A DNA stretch of 44,307 nt from Sphaeroforma sirkka (GCA_001586965.3 LUCW03002014.1:47501-91807), one strand, 5' to 3'; positions 1 to 22,415 are shown, counted from the first letter of the stretch. Numbers and translations: made by a program. The notes: generated by a model not told the origin, from the sequence alone.

Positions 1-91
1 GTGTATGTGTATGATATGTACGTATATATATATATATCTGTGTCTGTGTCTGTGTCCGTGTGTATGTATGTTCATGATATGTATGTGTACG

Positions 92-127
<36 letters not shown>

Positions 128-147
128 GGTGGGTGGGTGGGTGGGGG

Positions 148-199
<52 letters not shown>

Positions 200-205
200 A
201 TTTAC

Positions 206-248
<43 letters not shown>

Positions 249-396
249 GGTGGGTGGGTGGGTGGGCGGGGGGGTTTGTTATATAAGTATATATATATAT
301 GCGCGTGTGTCTGTGAGTGAGTGGGTGGGTGGGTGGCGGTGTGTAATATATATATAAATGTGGGTGGGTGGGTGGGTGGGTGAGAGTGGAGATGTG

Positions 397-442
<46 letters not shown>

Positions 443-462
443 ATTATCATATATATTATTAT
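1..462. repeat. Composite (TA)n/(TG)n/(GGGT)n microsatellite
   Basis: The block alternates (TA)n, (TG)n and (GGGT)n in the same order about four times (G-rich parts near 127-148, 247-273, 322-337, 361-382). It is therefore a higher-order repeat of a TA-TG-GGGT cassette, not one simple tract. Every open frame here is low-complexity Y/I, V/C or G/W and is not a gene. The G-rich runs are on the + strand. Confidence 0.95.
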
Positions 463-1174
463 CGTATTACGTTGTAGTATTGTTATTTATTGTATTATAG
501 TATATGTTATTTTATATATGTTTATATATATAATAGACTATGATTTTTGTATGTATGATATAGGTTTGTTTGTGCAAAGTGTACATTACCATGGGTTTTA
601 TATCATTTTGACATTAGAGGTAGTTAACCGGTAATCAGAGTTAAGAAAGTAGAGGGATATGTGTATGGGCGGTGTCTCTAACACCACTGATACTCTCATA
701 GTACCAAGTTAGGGATGTGCTGAGAGTTGGCTTTTAGGGTTTTGGGATGTGTTTCGATACTGCTTGGCTGGTTTCAACATCCACAGTGACCCCTTTCTTC
801 TGCTAAACCCTTCCATGCGAACCAGTCGATAACCTCACTCAAGTCTGTACTGTCCTCGTTCCCATATGCATTGGAGACTGGATCGTCCAACACACTTCTA
901 TAAGAAGCTCGTGAGACTCTAAACAACGCCAAACAAAAGTCTCAGCATTATTCTTGGCAATTGCATAGTTGTCCGCAGATTTGTCGTACACCCAAACGGC
1001 CGGCATAGGTATCATATAGTGTCTTTGTTGTATTGATGCACACACGCTACAATACCACCCAATCCACTTAGACTGGATGAGTGTGTTCGTTGACGGCGGT
1101 GATGCAACATAAGGTTTCCGGAACATGTGTACCATAAATACTTATCTATGGTTGTACTACCCCATCCGCTCCAG
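463..1174. other. No confident gene; unresolved antisense coding-like stretch
   Basis: AT-rich sequence to about 650, then more complex sequence. On the minus strand near 1000-775 two overlapping frames look coding, one with an acidic stretch NEDSTDLSEVIDWFAWKG before a stop. I cannot match either to a family or give it convincing splice sites. Upstream exons of the PDZ gene could lie here, but none was recognised. Confidence 0.4.
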
Positions 1175-1776
1175 GTGCGTATAGAGTGGGCATGAGCTTC
1201 GGTGACCGTATCGTAGCGGTGAACAAGCTGGCTGCGAATTCCCTGGGAGATGTACAGCATGTACTAGACACTACACAGAATATGACAGTCGAGTTCCTGG
1301 CGCAGCCGTGGTTTGTGAACTGCCGCTTGAGTATAATGAAAAACAGACAGTTAGATGGCTTGGTGCTGCACGGACGGACCGTCGAGAGTGTCACACGGGG
1401 GTCTGTTGCGGATGCGTCGGGGGTTATGAAAGGGTTTGCGTTGCTGAGTGTGGACGGTGAGAGTGTGCTGGGTGAGGAGAACTCACGGGTGGACTTCGTC
1501 ATGCGACAATACTTAGCGTCCAAGCAACGATATCTCTCTCTGATGTTCTGTAAGGAGAGTGAGTGGGTTACACTCAAGAATGGAATTGAGCTGATACTCA
1601 AGGCAGCCCACTACAAGAACACCAGTGTGGCCAAATACGTAAGTAATTCGTTATCTATGGACCGGTCCCTTAAGGATCCGGAATTGGTGCAGCGAGTAGA
1701 TCTGGGAGAGCCACACGAAGGACGACACACAGGAAGACATAATAGGCCTAGGTCTCGACTGTTTCGGCATAGATAA
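1175..1776 (+). CDS. PDZ-domain protein, 3' part (partial gene)
   Basis: The frame is open from 1138 to the stop at 1774-1776. The only AG in the upstream part of that frame is at 1173-1174, after a pyrimidine-rich stretch, so the exon probably starts at 1175 and earlier exons are missing. The start of the protein reads as the second half of a PDZ domain (GMSFGDRIVAVN, then a helix DVQHVL and a strand MTVEFLAQ). A second PDZ-like unit follows: GLVLHGRTVESVTRGSVADASGV, then a GFALLSVDGESV turn and an RYLSLMF strand. PDZ domains bind C-terminal peptides and scaffold signalling complexes. A strong donor-like site (TACGTAAGT) at 1636-1644 suggests the coding part may leave this exon at 1638 in phase 0, making the basic tail to 1776 intronic. 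The PDZ call is by pattern and the gene structure is uncertain. Confidence 0.6.
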
Positions 1777-1884
1777 GATATTAAATATTTACGTATATAG
1801 TTTATTAGGGAATTTTATATCTCGCTTTCGTATTTTTGCATGCTTCTCAGGAGATGTACAAATAGATTTGTACTATAAAAACGA

Positions 1885-1915
1885 TATGTATATGTATACG
1901 TATATGTATATGTAT

Positions 1916-1952
<37 letters not shown>

Positions 1953-2042
1953 TGTAATGTAATGTAATGTATTGTAATGTAATGTATTGTATTGTAATGT
2001 AATGCAATGCAATGCAATGCAATGTAATGTAATGAAATGCAT
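1885..2042. repeat. TA/TATG microsatellite plus (TAATG)n/(CAATG)n pentanucleotide array
   Basis: TATATG and TA repeats to about 1947 run into a pentanucleotide array of TAATG, TATTG and CAATG units ending near 2035. The variants are grouped (a block of CAATG flanked by TAATG), as expected from slippage. Confidence 0.95.
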
Positions 2043-2741
2043 ATAAAGTTACATTTATAGGTGCGTGTATATTCACGTCACATCCAGCAGAATTGCGAGT
2101 TTCGCAGTTTTCATGTGTGCAGGATGCGTCAGAACCAACTATTGAAGGCATGAACGTATCACTCAATAGTATCTGTCCAGTAAGCTACGAATGAATTTGT
2201 TGTACGCCTAAGTGTGAATCGTGCGTGTACCATCGATATGCCTACCCAGAACCAGTACTCTTTTGTAGGAGTATTCTTGACTCGGATGATGCAAGGGGCC
2301 AGTCTGAAATTGGCAAGCAATAGGATATGCTCCTCATTTGAATACTGTATATTCCTTCATTGCGCTCGATGTGAGTATCAAGTCCTTTGTTTGCACGTGA
2401 AGTGGCTTTGTTGAGTACTATCCGGCATTGCCCACACCTGGTTATAACCTATCCCAACCGGATGCGGTTCGCATTCATGAATGTATTTATGTATGCCAAT
2501 ACCTGTAGCCCAAAAGCCAACTCTATACGCACAGGAGAGCTTATGACAACTGCAGCTATTACGGACCACACTATGAACTATGAGCACATGCATCTGCTGT
2601 GCTTAAGCTCGCATTCAAATGGAGATGGATGTGTCCTCTGACCATGTACAGCATAAACTAAATGATGCTATGTATGTTTTCGAAGCCTTTATATTTTGTG
2701 AATCCGGCTATACGATACTAAAACCCAGCCAACTTCGGCTC
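2043..2741. other. Unresolved complex sequence between PDZ exon and CBS-like gene
   Basis: Non-repetitive sequence with exon-like pieces on the + strand. 2124-2180 is flanked by GTGCAG and GTAAGC and reads in phase 0 (DASEPTIEGMNVSLNSICP), which would fit in phase after the donor at 1639. A donor GTGAGT lies at 2371. These could be further exons of the PDZ gene, but I recognise no domain. Confidence 0.25.
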
Positions 2742-2850
2742 GCATCCCAATCCTGGGTATTGTTTTATATCCAATAGTCGTCTACAAAATTAAACACAGT
2801 TGCATCCCAATCCTGGGATATTGTTTTATATCCTAGAGTCGTCTACAAAA
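2742..2850. repeat. Two-copy direct repeat, about 48 bp
   Basis: 2742-2789 and 2802-2850 are near-identical copies that start GCATCCCAATCCTGGG and end GTCGTCTACAAAA, separated by 12 bases. They lie just downstream of the stop of the minus-strand CBS-like gene, in its probable 3' flank. Confidence 0.9.
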
Positions 2851-2925
2851 CAATGTAAACAAAGTGATACATATTTCTGCATTTTTTGTGTACTGAGACC
2901 CAGACACGCGTGAATCATCCGCGAT

Positions 2926-14515
<11,590 letters not shown>

Positions 14516-14973
14516 GATGTCAGTCGTATAATCACCAATCGAGAGTCAGAAAAAATAATACTGATGCTTCCGATGCGTTGATTGTGTCCTTAACAGCTGC
14601 TATATATTATGTAACCGATTATTAAAACTCTATATGTACTCTACTACGCACACACACAGGGAAGTTGTTTACAGTATTCACTAAAAATATGAATATACAG
14701 TTATAAATACACACTATATATTTTTGTTTCACAAAAAAAAACTCGCCATGTTGCGAGTACATATCGATAAACGAACGTTTTGATTGGTCTAGTATTTAAT
14801 TTTCCGATTGGATTGAAAAATCTGTGAAATTCTCAAATAGTGTCGTCATCAGAGTCTCAGTCTCTCAGACTGGTACTTGGTATATAGCCTCACTGATCCT
14901 GGGCCCTGGGGTAGCCGTAGATCGCAAATCGCAATGTCCGAACGAAGCGCACGTGCGATACTGATGTACATAA

Positions 14974-15013
<40 letters not shown>

Positions 15014-15252
15014 CTAAAAACTTTGTACAGGGGACTATATATAAGCTTCCAAGACTGTAGAGTTCGAGAGAAAAGTATTCGGGGTGCATGTTAGTAACGC
15101 ACGTCGCTTTGTGTAGTGACTGAATACACTGTACAATTCACAAACGTACAAATCCGCCACTGAGCTATATTGGTTTATTAAGCAAGCATCAGTCCGTCAT
15201 TATATAAGCTAGTTCTAAAAGTAAGCATATTCCAAACCGAACATAAGCCAAG
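14516..15252. promoter_or_regulatory. Divergent intergenic region (candidate bidirectional promoter)
   Basis: It lies between the start of the minus-strand CBS-like gene (14515) and the plus-strand UPF0390 gene (15253). A TATA-like TATATAAG is at 15201-15208, 45 bases before the plus ATG. A CCAAT pentamer is at 14535-14539 and inverted CCAAT (ATTGG) at 14783-14787 and 14807-14811, a pattern frequent in bidirectional promoters. A short (TA)n tract is at 14978-15011. Function is inferred. Confidence 0.5.
15201..15208 (+). promoter_or_regulatory. TATA-like box for the UPF0390 gene
   Basis: TATATAAG lies 45 bases upstream of the ATG. Initiation about 25-30 bases downstream would give a 5' leader of about 20 bases. 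Confidence 0.4.
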
Positions 15253-15396
15253 ATGCCACAAAAGGGAGTCTCAAAGGGCGGGGGTAAAGTGAAGAGTGCT
15301 GGGGCGCTTCGTCGTCAGGTGGGAAAGACACGCCCGGGTATGCGATCAGTGGCCGCCAAGAAGAATAAACACGTGCAAATTCGAGCATTAAATAAG
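15253..15396 (+). CDS. UPF0390 gene exon 1
   Basis: 48 codons from ATG (context AAG-ATG) to AATAAG before GTAAGT. It carries the basic signature GKTRPGMRSVAAKKNKH. Reading past the donor gives only a short unlike tail, which supports the splice. Confidence 0.85.
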
Positions 15397-16050
15397 GTAA
15401 GTAGATATGATACTAACGATCCGACTTTTGCTAATTTCTGTGCACAAACAAGCTATTGATATACCTATATAAGCCGGCATATATCTATGTATTTGTGTGA
15501 GTATATATACCGATAAGGAACAATATAAACATGTCATGCATATATGTGTGTGTGTGTGTTTGTGCGTATGTATGTGTGCGTCTGTGTCTCTGATTCTGTG
15601 GTGTTGTTTTGTGTTGTTTTGTGACAGTAGTACAAGCAATGGATGTTTAATTAATATTCATTTGTTTATGTACGCACGTGGGTGTGTTTGCGTGTCTGTC
15701 TATAGTAACAACAATGCAAGGAATTTGCTATATATGTATATATATTTATATGCATACTAATATATACATATGTATTGTGTACGTGTGTACGTGTATTCTT
15801 AGTAGATAAGTATGTAATTAATACTGCATGTGTATATGTATCGTATCTTTTAGGTGTACTAGATATATTTTCATTCATATATATATGTGTGTGTATGTGT
15901 TTGTTTTCGTTTGTATGTGTGTGTTTTACGTGCATTGCTGAAAGTATGTGTCTACATGCAAAACACGCATATGTGGCGTGTCTGAATCACAATACTCGTA
16001 TTTAGTCATTCTTGCATGTTGGTAAGCTATTTGATATTTTATTAAACTAG

Positions 16051-16102
<52 letters not shown>

Positions 16103-18336
16103 TATATATATATATATATATGTATGTATTCATGTATGTATGTATATGGTGTCATTTTTATTGAATCGTTAATTGCATATACGACGATATAAGTAGTTGT
16201 CTTCTCGCAATAGCTAAAAAAATATCATTTTTTTTGCCATGAATGCATGTTAGTCGTAATTATCCTTTGAACAGCTGTGGAAGTATATAGATATATATTT
16301 GTATTATGATCCTGATTATGATGGTGCAAAATAGATGTATATATTTTTGTGATCATGATCATGATCGTACTAAGCAAGCGTGTGCATATTGTATACGAGT
16401 ATGCATATATATAATATATCTGCATGTGTATATTCATGAGAAATATATTGATACATTTATTTTTATATACGGCTATGTTGTATTTATATATGCATGCCTA
16501 TATATATTTTTATGTGTTTTGTTACAGTTTCTATAAATATGTAGGTTTGTCTATATTAATATAGCCATGTATATTGTACTTGCATATTATCTCTATGCGT
16601 GTCTGGTGTTTGTTTAAATTTGTATATGTGTATTTATGCACGTATATACATAGATATTTATATACCTTTTATGTTTTTATGCTTGAATGTATATAAATAA
16701 TCTATATGTGAATCTATATAAAAATATATATGATTATTGACAGTTCTGTGTTTGATCAATACTTTCGTTTTAATTTATTTGCCTGCAATATTGTATACGT
16801 CTCCCTACAATACCTGTTGATGTGTGTTTAAAGGGGTATTGTCAATCTTACCTCTATTTTGGTGTGTGTGCCTCAATTGCATTGCCAATTCATACGGAGT
16901 TCGTTCTCATTCGGTGCATTTTATGTTCATTTATGGTATATTCGTCTGTCGTATGCATTCTTGTATAATTTCTATGAAACGTAATCCTTCAAATACTATC
17001 ACGTATTTGCAAACTTGTATATATATACATATATATATATATATATAAATAGATGAGTTTGACGTCTTTCATGATGTAGTCCGTGCCTCGTACATATTCA
17101 TAATCACGTCAGTGTTATGAAGTCAAAACAGATTTGTGTATAGCTATATTTGAAGCCTATCCCGATTGGTATACCATGGCATATTTGTAGGTTGCTCAGT
17201 TTTTAGATAGTCATATTACCCTACAGCGTTAAGCTGTGAGGTTCGTTCATTGTTTTTAGTGCTAGCTCTTCAAGCATATGTGCATATTGAAGCAACTCCT
17301 TCCTCAGTCTGCTTGGTTCAAAACATATATCTAAACAGCGGGAGTTCCATTAGCTCGATTATATACGATACTCACCAGACAACGTCTTTGCGCTCATTTG
17401 ACCTTGCTTTATAAATTATGTCTTCTTAAAGCAAACCCTCATTTAGTTCGCGGTATTTTTATTTTATTTTTTGTTAGCGTCTACACGGAAAGATGGGTTT
17501 CACTTATTGTCCCAATTTTATTAAGCATTAACATTGTTACAAGTTGGTGTTGAATCTATATTGTGAATCTAAATTTTGTACAAATATTGAATTTCTACCA
17601 ATACTACATGTAGTAATTTTAGTTTACTATTTGAAATCTATCGAAGGTGCGTGTTCAACTTGGACCGCGCAAGAACTACGATAGTTTAATCGCACTCACA
17701 TGTTTCACACATCGGCATGGTCATTCTCTACCGTTTCACAGAAATTCGAAAGTCAAAAACGAGTGGACATAGAAAATCAAATAGCTGCGAAGACGTCGGG
17801 ATTCCAAAAGTGAGTGTTCATGTACAATGCTATACACGCTTGGAAGTACTGATTCGCCCAAGTTAGGTTGATTTTACACCCCAGCCGATTTCTGACTTAT
17901 CTGGAACGTGGTGGATTGTCACTTCCGTTCAACTGATAGCATAGTGCCGGTGCGGTTCATGGCAGATGAATTCTTAAACATCGTTATTGTATGTTGTTCA
18001 AGTACTACAACACTTTCTCTTATGCCACACTATGTTATCACTCCACTTGTAATCACCGTTTATTCTGATGAAATATTAGTACAACCGGAGGGAGATAGTA
18101 TTATATTTTGCCCTTTCAGTCAATAGACATGGCAAAACCTCCACTCGTACTGATTTTTTCCACGACTGATGATTTACTTCAACCTATTCCTGATTAGGTT
18201 CCTGGTCGTCAAACCAGAGGAAGAAGAGAAGAAAGAAGACACCAAAAAGTTAAAGAAATTCACATATAAATCCGGAGTGTCGGGCAAGGCAAAGGCCGGA
18301 TCAACTATACAACAGGAGAAGAAGAAGCGAAAATAG
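15253..18336 (+). CDS. UPF0390 / L10K-family small basic nuclear protein (3 exons)
   Basis: Exons 15253-15396, 17742-17809 and 18198-18336 join in phase (144 + 68 + 139 bases) to give 116 residues. Splice sites are AATAAG/GTAAGT, TTTCACAG, CCAAAA/GTGAGT and GATTAG. The N-terminus is Lys/Gly-rich (KGVSKGGGKVKSAG). The core TRPGMRSVAAKKNKHVQIRA aligns with the [20 protein letters not shown] signature of the mammalian L10K protein (C19orf53, 99 residues). VDIENQIAAKTSGFQK then matches the conserved helix before the Leu/Val-rich 'LALLK' turn, here FLVVK. A Lys/Glu-rich tail ends in EKKKRK. Family members are small nucleolar/nuclear proteins of poorly known role. The first intron (2345 bases) is full of TA/TG repeats. 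An ATTAAA possible poly(A) signal lies 22 bases after the stop. Confidence 0.85.
15397..17741 (+). other. Intron 1 of the UPF0390 gene with TA/TG repeats
   Basis: GTAAGT to TTTCACAG, 2345 bases. Short TG-rich patches (15545-15575, 15887-15920), a TA/TG/TA tract at 16050-16122 and a TA tract at 17021-17046. I see no gene. AT-rich and T-rich on the sense strand near the 3' end. Confidence 0.75.
17742..17809 (+). CDS. UPF0390 gene exon 2
   Basis: Found by homology because it is short. After CCGTTTCACAG the frame reads KFESQKRVDIENQIAAKTSG then FQ, ending phase 2 before GTGAGT. The helix IENQIAAKTSG is the conserved middle segment of the family. Confidence 0.85.
18198..18336 (+). CDS. UPF0390 gene exon 3
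   Basis: After CCTGATTAG the frame continues FLVVKPEEEEKKEDTKKLKK and ends QQEKKKRK with TAG at 18334-18336. The charged tail is longer than in the human protein. Confidence 0.85.
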
Positions 18337-18357
18337 AATCCTAATTATAAATATAAG

Positions 18358-18363
18358 ATTAAA
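18358..18363 (+). terminator. Possible poly(A) signal (ATTAAA)
   Basis: A common variant of AATAAA, 22 bases after the UPF0390 stop, in an AT-rich context. No other candidate is closer. Confidence 0.35.
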
Positions 18364-18416
18364 ATATACATACTGTTTCAAAGACATAGCTTTAGTAGTG
18401 TTTCTGGAGGAAATTA

Positions 18417-18718
18417 TAGTGGATCGCTCGATGCTTTACATTTCGGCTTTGAATATATATTCAACCACGAATTCGGTGTAGAGCGTACACAGATGTACCT
18501 TGTGAGTGTTTCAAACAAGGTAGCGACAAGTCATCGTCTAAAATATATGACATGTGGAGCATACCTCGATGCGCTACAATTCGGCGTTAAATCCAAATAT
18601 AATATGTCATACGTATGAATGGGAAGATAAATTCAGCCAATAATTCGGCCTATTCGAGCACAGTATTCAGAGCGAACACAAATATATATTGTAGTGTGCT
18701 CCAAACAAGGTAGTGGAT
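18417..18718. repeat. Degenerate two-copy direct repeat, about 150 bp
   Basis: TTTCGGCTTTGAATATATAT, AATTCGGTGTAGAGCG and TTTCAAACAAGGTAG (18438-18523) are echoed by AATTCGGCGTTAAATCC, AATTCGGCCTATTCGAGC and CTCCAAACAAGGTAG (18577-18714). Confidence 0.6.
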
Positions 18719-19082
18719 TGTTCATTGACCAACCTGCTCTTGGTAAGGTTCGTGGGGTGCAGCTCGCTAATGTATTCGTACCAAGTGCATGCTGTGTTTA
18801 CTATTTTTTTGTAACTTCCATGTGTTAAATACTGATTTTCTAATTCATTGCCCTGGTTCCGTTGAATCTTGCCCGAAACGCTATGAGTCAGAGCGCCACT
18901 CATCTATAGTGGCCTGACGGAGCGGTGATCGCAAAACAGCCCGTATTCCTATTAGAATTATCAAACAGTATAATCGTGCGCTGAGCTACTTCCGGGCACA
19001 CCAAATTATAGTACTGCCGGAGCTCCAGCCAGCTAAGTGATCGTGTCATTTTCGGCGCCCTGTCTACACGAGGTTGTAGCAC
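18667..19082 (-). pseudogene. Unrecognised ORF pair, possibly one decayed gene
   Basis: Two adjoining minus-strand frames: 19082-18900 (60 codons, with SWLELRQYYNLVCPE) and 18903-18667 (78 codons). Both have ordinary amino-acid composition, but I recognise no family. The frame change at 18900 suggests decay or an unseen intron. It could also be chance. Confidence 0.25.
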
Positions 19083-19501
19083 ATTCTTCTACCAGGGAAG
19101 TAATGTGATGGGGTATCGCCAGCAACTGCCCCAATTATATGATCTTGTATCGATTGTGTGTCAAACGAAGTCTATCATTCGCGTCGTTCTTGAAGGCAGT
19201 ACGCAGTATAAATTTTATATATATATATATTGTGAGATCCTGAAATCAATGCTAGTTAACGTTGGAATTCTTTTAATTGTAGAATGATATGAAGTTGGTA
19301 AAAATTGTATGTAAGGAGTATGGCCCTAGTATATATTTGTGTATGTGAAAATATAAATTTTGGATCACAATATTTTTCTACTCCAAAGTTCGGTACTCCG
19401 GCCCTGGGGCCGATCACAGCTCTCTTGAGCGTTGCCGAAGGTAATGGTCAAGCGAGACCTAACTTTCATACTAAAACCGACTACATTCTACACCACTATT
19501 C

Positions 19502-19960
19502 CTACGGCGCTAACGTCCAGGCTGGGGGAAGACCAGGCGACAACTTGACTCGCTCAAACCGTGGTGGTTGTAACGGGGAGGCTGCACCTAGCATCGGTAC
19601 ACTCTCCTCACTCGTTTCAGCATCCGTCCATTCCTTCACCTTTTTATCACGAAATGATGGGACAAATGCGATCGCTATGGAAGACCCGACTAGGCACATT
19701 CGCGGCTGGAGAGTGCCCTTCGAGAGCTTCTTCCACTCCTTGGCTAAGTACTGGCGCGCAGATGGAGAGAGGTTGTACTCCACTTCTTTGTCGTTGCGGG
19801 TGTACGTCTTTTGGAGAAGGGCAAAAGCCGAGTTGGTGAGGCCACGCCAACGCTGGCCCTTGGCGGCCATGATAGGAGATTCCATGAAAAACCATTTCTC
19901 GTACGCAGACGAGAAAACAAGGTCAACGTGCTGGTCTACAACCGGAGAGATGGGCGACAC
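19502..19960 (-). pseudogene. Retrotransposon ORF downstream of integrase, function unknown
   Basis: 152 codons in the minus frame (SSAYEKWFFMESPIMAAKGQ, QYLAKEWKKL). It follows the integrase C-terminus in the same strand and has the same higher GC content, so it probably belongs to the element as a 3' extension. It shows no chromodomain pattern I recognise. Confidence 0.4.
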
Positions 19961-20430
19961 ATAGACAGGAGTTGTGCGCGGTGCCGCTGCACCTCTTTAC
20001 CGCGAAAAGAGATAGTGTACTTGACCGGGCTATCCTGCGAACGGACCGTGGCGGGGCCCTTCCACCGGTCATCCGCCTTCAACCTATTTGGTGAGGCTTT
20101 GAACTTAACCAGAGATCCTGGCGCGAGGTAACTTGTGAGGAGCCGACAGACATCTGCTTCAAGCTTAAATTCTCGATCACCATCGTACACGCGATTGGTG
20201 ATCATCGTGTGTGGCGCGAAGCCGTGCGTGGCGGTAGTTGCGGCGTTATAACAGTTCCGGAACTTGTAACACCAGGGCACCCAGTCGACCTTATCTGCCG
20301 CAGGCATGGATTTCAGAATCCAGTCTTGCGCAACCTTCACCATAGCTTCAGGTGCACCGTTACCAGATTCCTGAGCATAGTCCTTGAACTCCTGTGCCAT
20401 AAAGACAGAGTCCTTGTCGCAAATGTACAA
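19936..20430 (-). pseudogene. Integrase C-terminal half (retrotransposon)
   Basis: A 164-codon open frame. It starts at the second catalytic Asp region (YICDKDSVFMAQEFKDYAQE) and carries the Glu motif in GNGAPEAMVKVAQDW, a TTATHGFAPHTMITNR segment typical of Ty3 integrases, and a C-terminal SH3-like stretch (GSLVKFKASP, RWKGPATVRS). Catalytic Asp and Glu are visible here. The first Asp lies upstream in another frame. Confidence 0.75.
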
Positions 20431-20924
20431 CTTGGGCTGACCCCACGGGTGTACTACCTCTATACGGAACTTGATGGCCTTGCGAACGCTCTTGGGCTGC
20501 GACAGTTAAATTAGCACCCTGGATGTCGCCCTATCGACGATCAAGAGGAGGTGCGTGTAGCCCGCGGAGGTCTTTGGCAAAGAAGCGAAGCCCATGAACA
20601 CGTGGTTGAAAATACCCCGTTCCCGGACTGGTTGTTAGAGCAATCCAAGTTCCTGCGTGCAATGCGGTGCCCGCATCTGGTAGCGGTGACAGGATCGCTT
20701 GACCACCCTGATTAAGAACGGATACCATCCCATCCGTACAGGGTGTGCAATTTGCTGTCAAGCTTGTCAGTACCAGCATGCATATAGACCTTATGCGTGG
20801 CAGCGATTACATTGTGCGCCTCCGGCCACGATAGCTTGAATTCACGAATGCCGCAAGGGACGGACCAGTAAGCGCCTGCGCTGCTGCGGCTTGCACCTCC
20901 GCCCTTGTTTTCGGCAAGTCCCAT
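20431..20924 (-). pseudogene. Integrase zinc-binding and first catalytic Asp region, frameshifted
   Basis: Minus frames show NVIAATHKVYMHAGTDKL (the HH part of an HHCC finger) and, in another frame, GYTHLLLIVDRATSRVL with the first catalytic Asp near 20560. The Cys pair is not clear. At least two frame changes separate these pieces. Confidence 0.6.
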
Positions 20925-21142
20925 TTGTGTGCCGCATCAAGTTGAGCACGCCTTGCTCGTGACCGACAGGTGCGCTTATTCGGTAATCGCCTCTTGAGTT
21001 TCGTGGCCTGCGCTGCTGCTCGAAAGAGGTAGGCAGTGGAGCTGTCACTCGCGGGTTCGACCGCAGCGCTGATTTAACCGCGCCACCGGCTGCTCCACGG
21101 GTGAGGAACGCCTCACACTGACACCAGAAGTCCTTCGTTACC

Positions 21143-21618
21143 TTATACTTCGCCCCTGATACAATGCCGAGAGTCAGCACATCTGTGTGGGACCCTATCG
21201 GGAGGCAGGCATCTCTTCATGCCCGAACCGGAAGAAACCACCTTTCTCCGGGGAATAATGATTGGCTCACGCGAAAGCAAGGCCAGCATCGGTTCGAACC
21301 ATGGTTCGTTGGGGAGGTACGGACACATCAGTGTGATGTCCGCATCATCAGAAATAACTTTGGCTAGAACACGGGGAATCTCAAGAACGTCCAGGGTTCC
21401 GAGAAAGCACCCCCTTTCAAAGAGGGCGAGAAATATCGGGGAAGAGGGTTATTCCCAGGGAAAGCAAAACCATCATGGGTGTGCGGGCCCCGAGCTTTGT
21501 CTGCTTTCTTAAAATACTTGCGGTTGGCCATGTATTCAGAGGGGATCCTCCCCAGAGTCGCGGGTGCTCTGGCCGCGACGCTGTGCTGCGCGCGCCAACA
21601 ACACTTCTCGAAGATCAT
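21143..21618 (-). pseudogene. Methylase-like segment between protease and integrase, decayed
   Basis: FAFPGNNPLPRYFS (about 21480) and YLPNEPWFEPMLALLSREPI (about 21310) line up with VFASQQDHHLPRYY and LPWAPHEPWFQLFKSLLQRD of the element at 31.9-36.3 kb. The equivalent of the NPPW motif is not readable because of frameshifts. Similar segments follow RNase H in DIRS-type elements. Confidence 0.5.
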
Positions 21619-21693
21619 GAGCGTCAGCTGCGGTTGGGCGCCTCTGTGGGACCGTACCTGCAGAGCTGGGTGGCTGCATGGACCAGTTAAGCG

Positions 21694-22400
21694 TCACATG
21701 CGCCACGGGGGAATAACTGCGGTTGACCCTTTCATGTACTCACCTGCGGAGCTGTCGGCTGCGGTAAAACCTGCGAAGCCTTGGTTATTGCGAGCTGCGG
21801 TTGACCCTTTGACGGTGTTCGTACCAGCGACTCCCTCAGTTGCGGTTAGATCTGCAGAGCTGGGGTGATCTGGTGATGTGGTAGGCTGGCTCTTGCCAAC
21901 CAGCGCAGATCGTAGCGTTCGGCGAGCAGGGTAGGGACGCTTATCATGCGCCCTTGGCCTGCTCAAACTAATTGAATTAGTCGGTACACAAAAGTCTCAT
22001 CTGACGAATCTGGAAGAAGGTTGGGCTACTCCAACTCACTTTCACTCCTGCCCGATGATTGCGCCTTTTCCGAAAGCCAACGCCTTTGGTGGTCGGTGAC
22101 CCATCATCGGCCACATGATGTTATCACCACTATAGATATCCGATTCGGATAGGATATCTGGGCAGTCGCTTACTGCTAAACCCTAAAATATATCGTCCCC
22201 AGAGGCAGACAAACGATTGTCTGTAGCTGAGCTGTCACTATCACGCTGGTAGCCGCGATGTATTTCTTCGTCACTAGCCCCTCCAGTAGCACGACCCGGC
22301 GTCCGCCGGGGTTTGTGCCTTTTCTCATTCTTTTATTACCGCGCATTGGCCGCGGCTTGGACTGTCGATAGCCTAAAATAAGTTTCATTTGTGGACTCAA
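21694..22400 (-). pseudogene. Linker region of the retrotransposon, no known domain
   Basis: Frames 21966-21694 and 22400-22176 are Ser/Thr/Ala- and Arg-rich. They occupy the place where reverse transcriptase and RNase H are expected, but show none of their motifs. Confidence 0.4.
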
Positions 22401-22415
22401 CGGGACATTAGTGCC

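Noticed and set aside
775..1135. Minus-strand coding-like frames near 0.8-1.1 kb
   Set aside because: Composition looks protein-like, but two frames compete, no splice pattern or family fits, and the region lies directly before a plus-strand PDZ exon.
2387..2450. Kinase helix-C-like string FAREVALLSTIRHCPHLV on the + strand
   Set aside because: It resembles the EV-LLS-IRHPHLV segment of protein kinases, but no glycine loop, catalytic HRD or DFG is found around it and the frame continues in unlike sequence. Probably chance.
19305..20131. Plus-strand ORFs of 106-219 codons over 19.3-20.1 kb
   Set aside because: They are shadows of the minus-strand integrase frames, which carry recognisable catalytic motifs.
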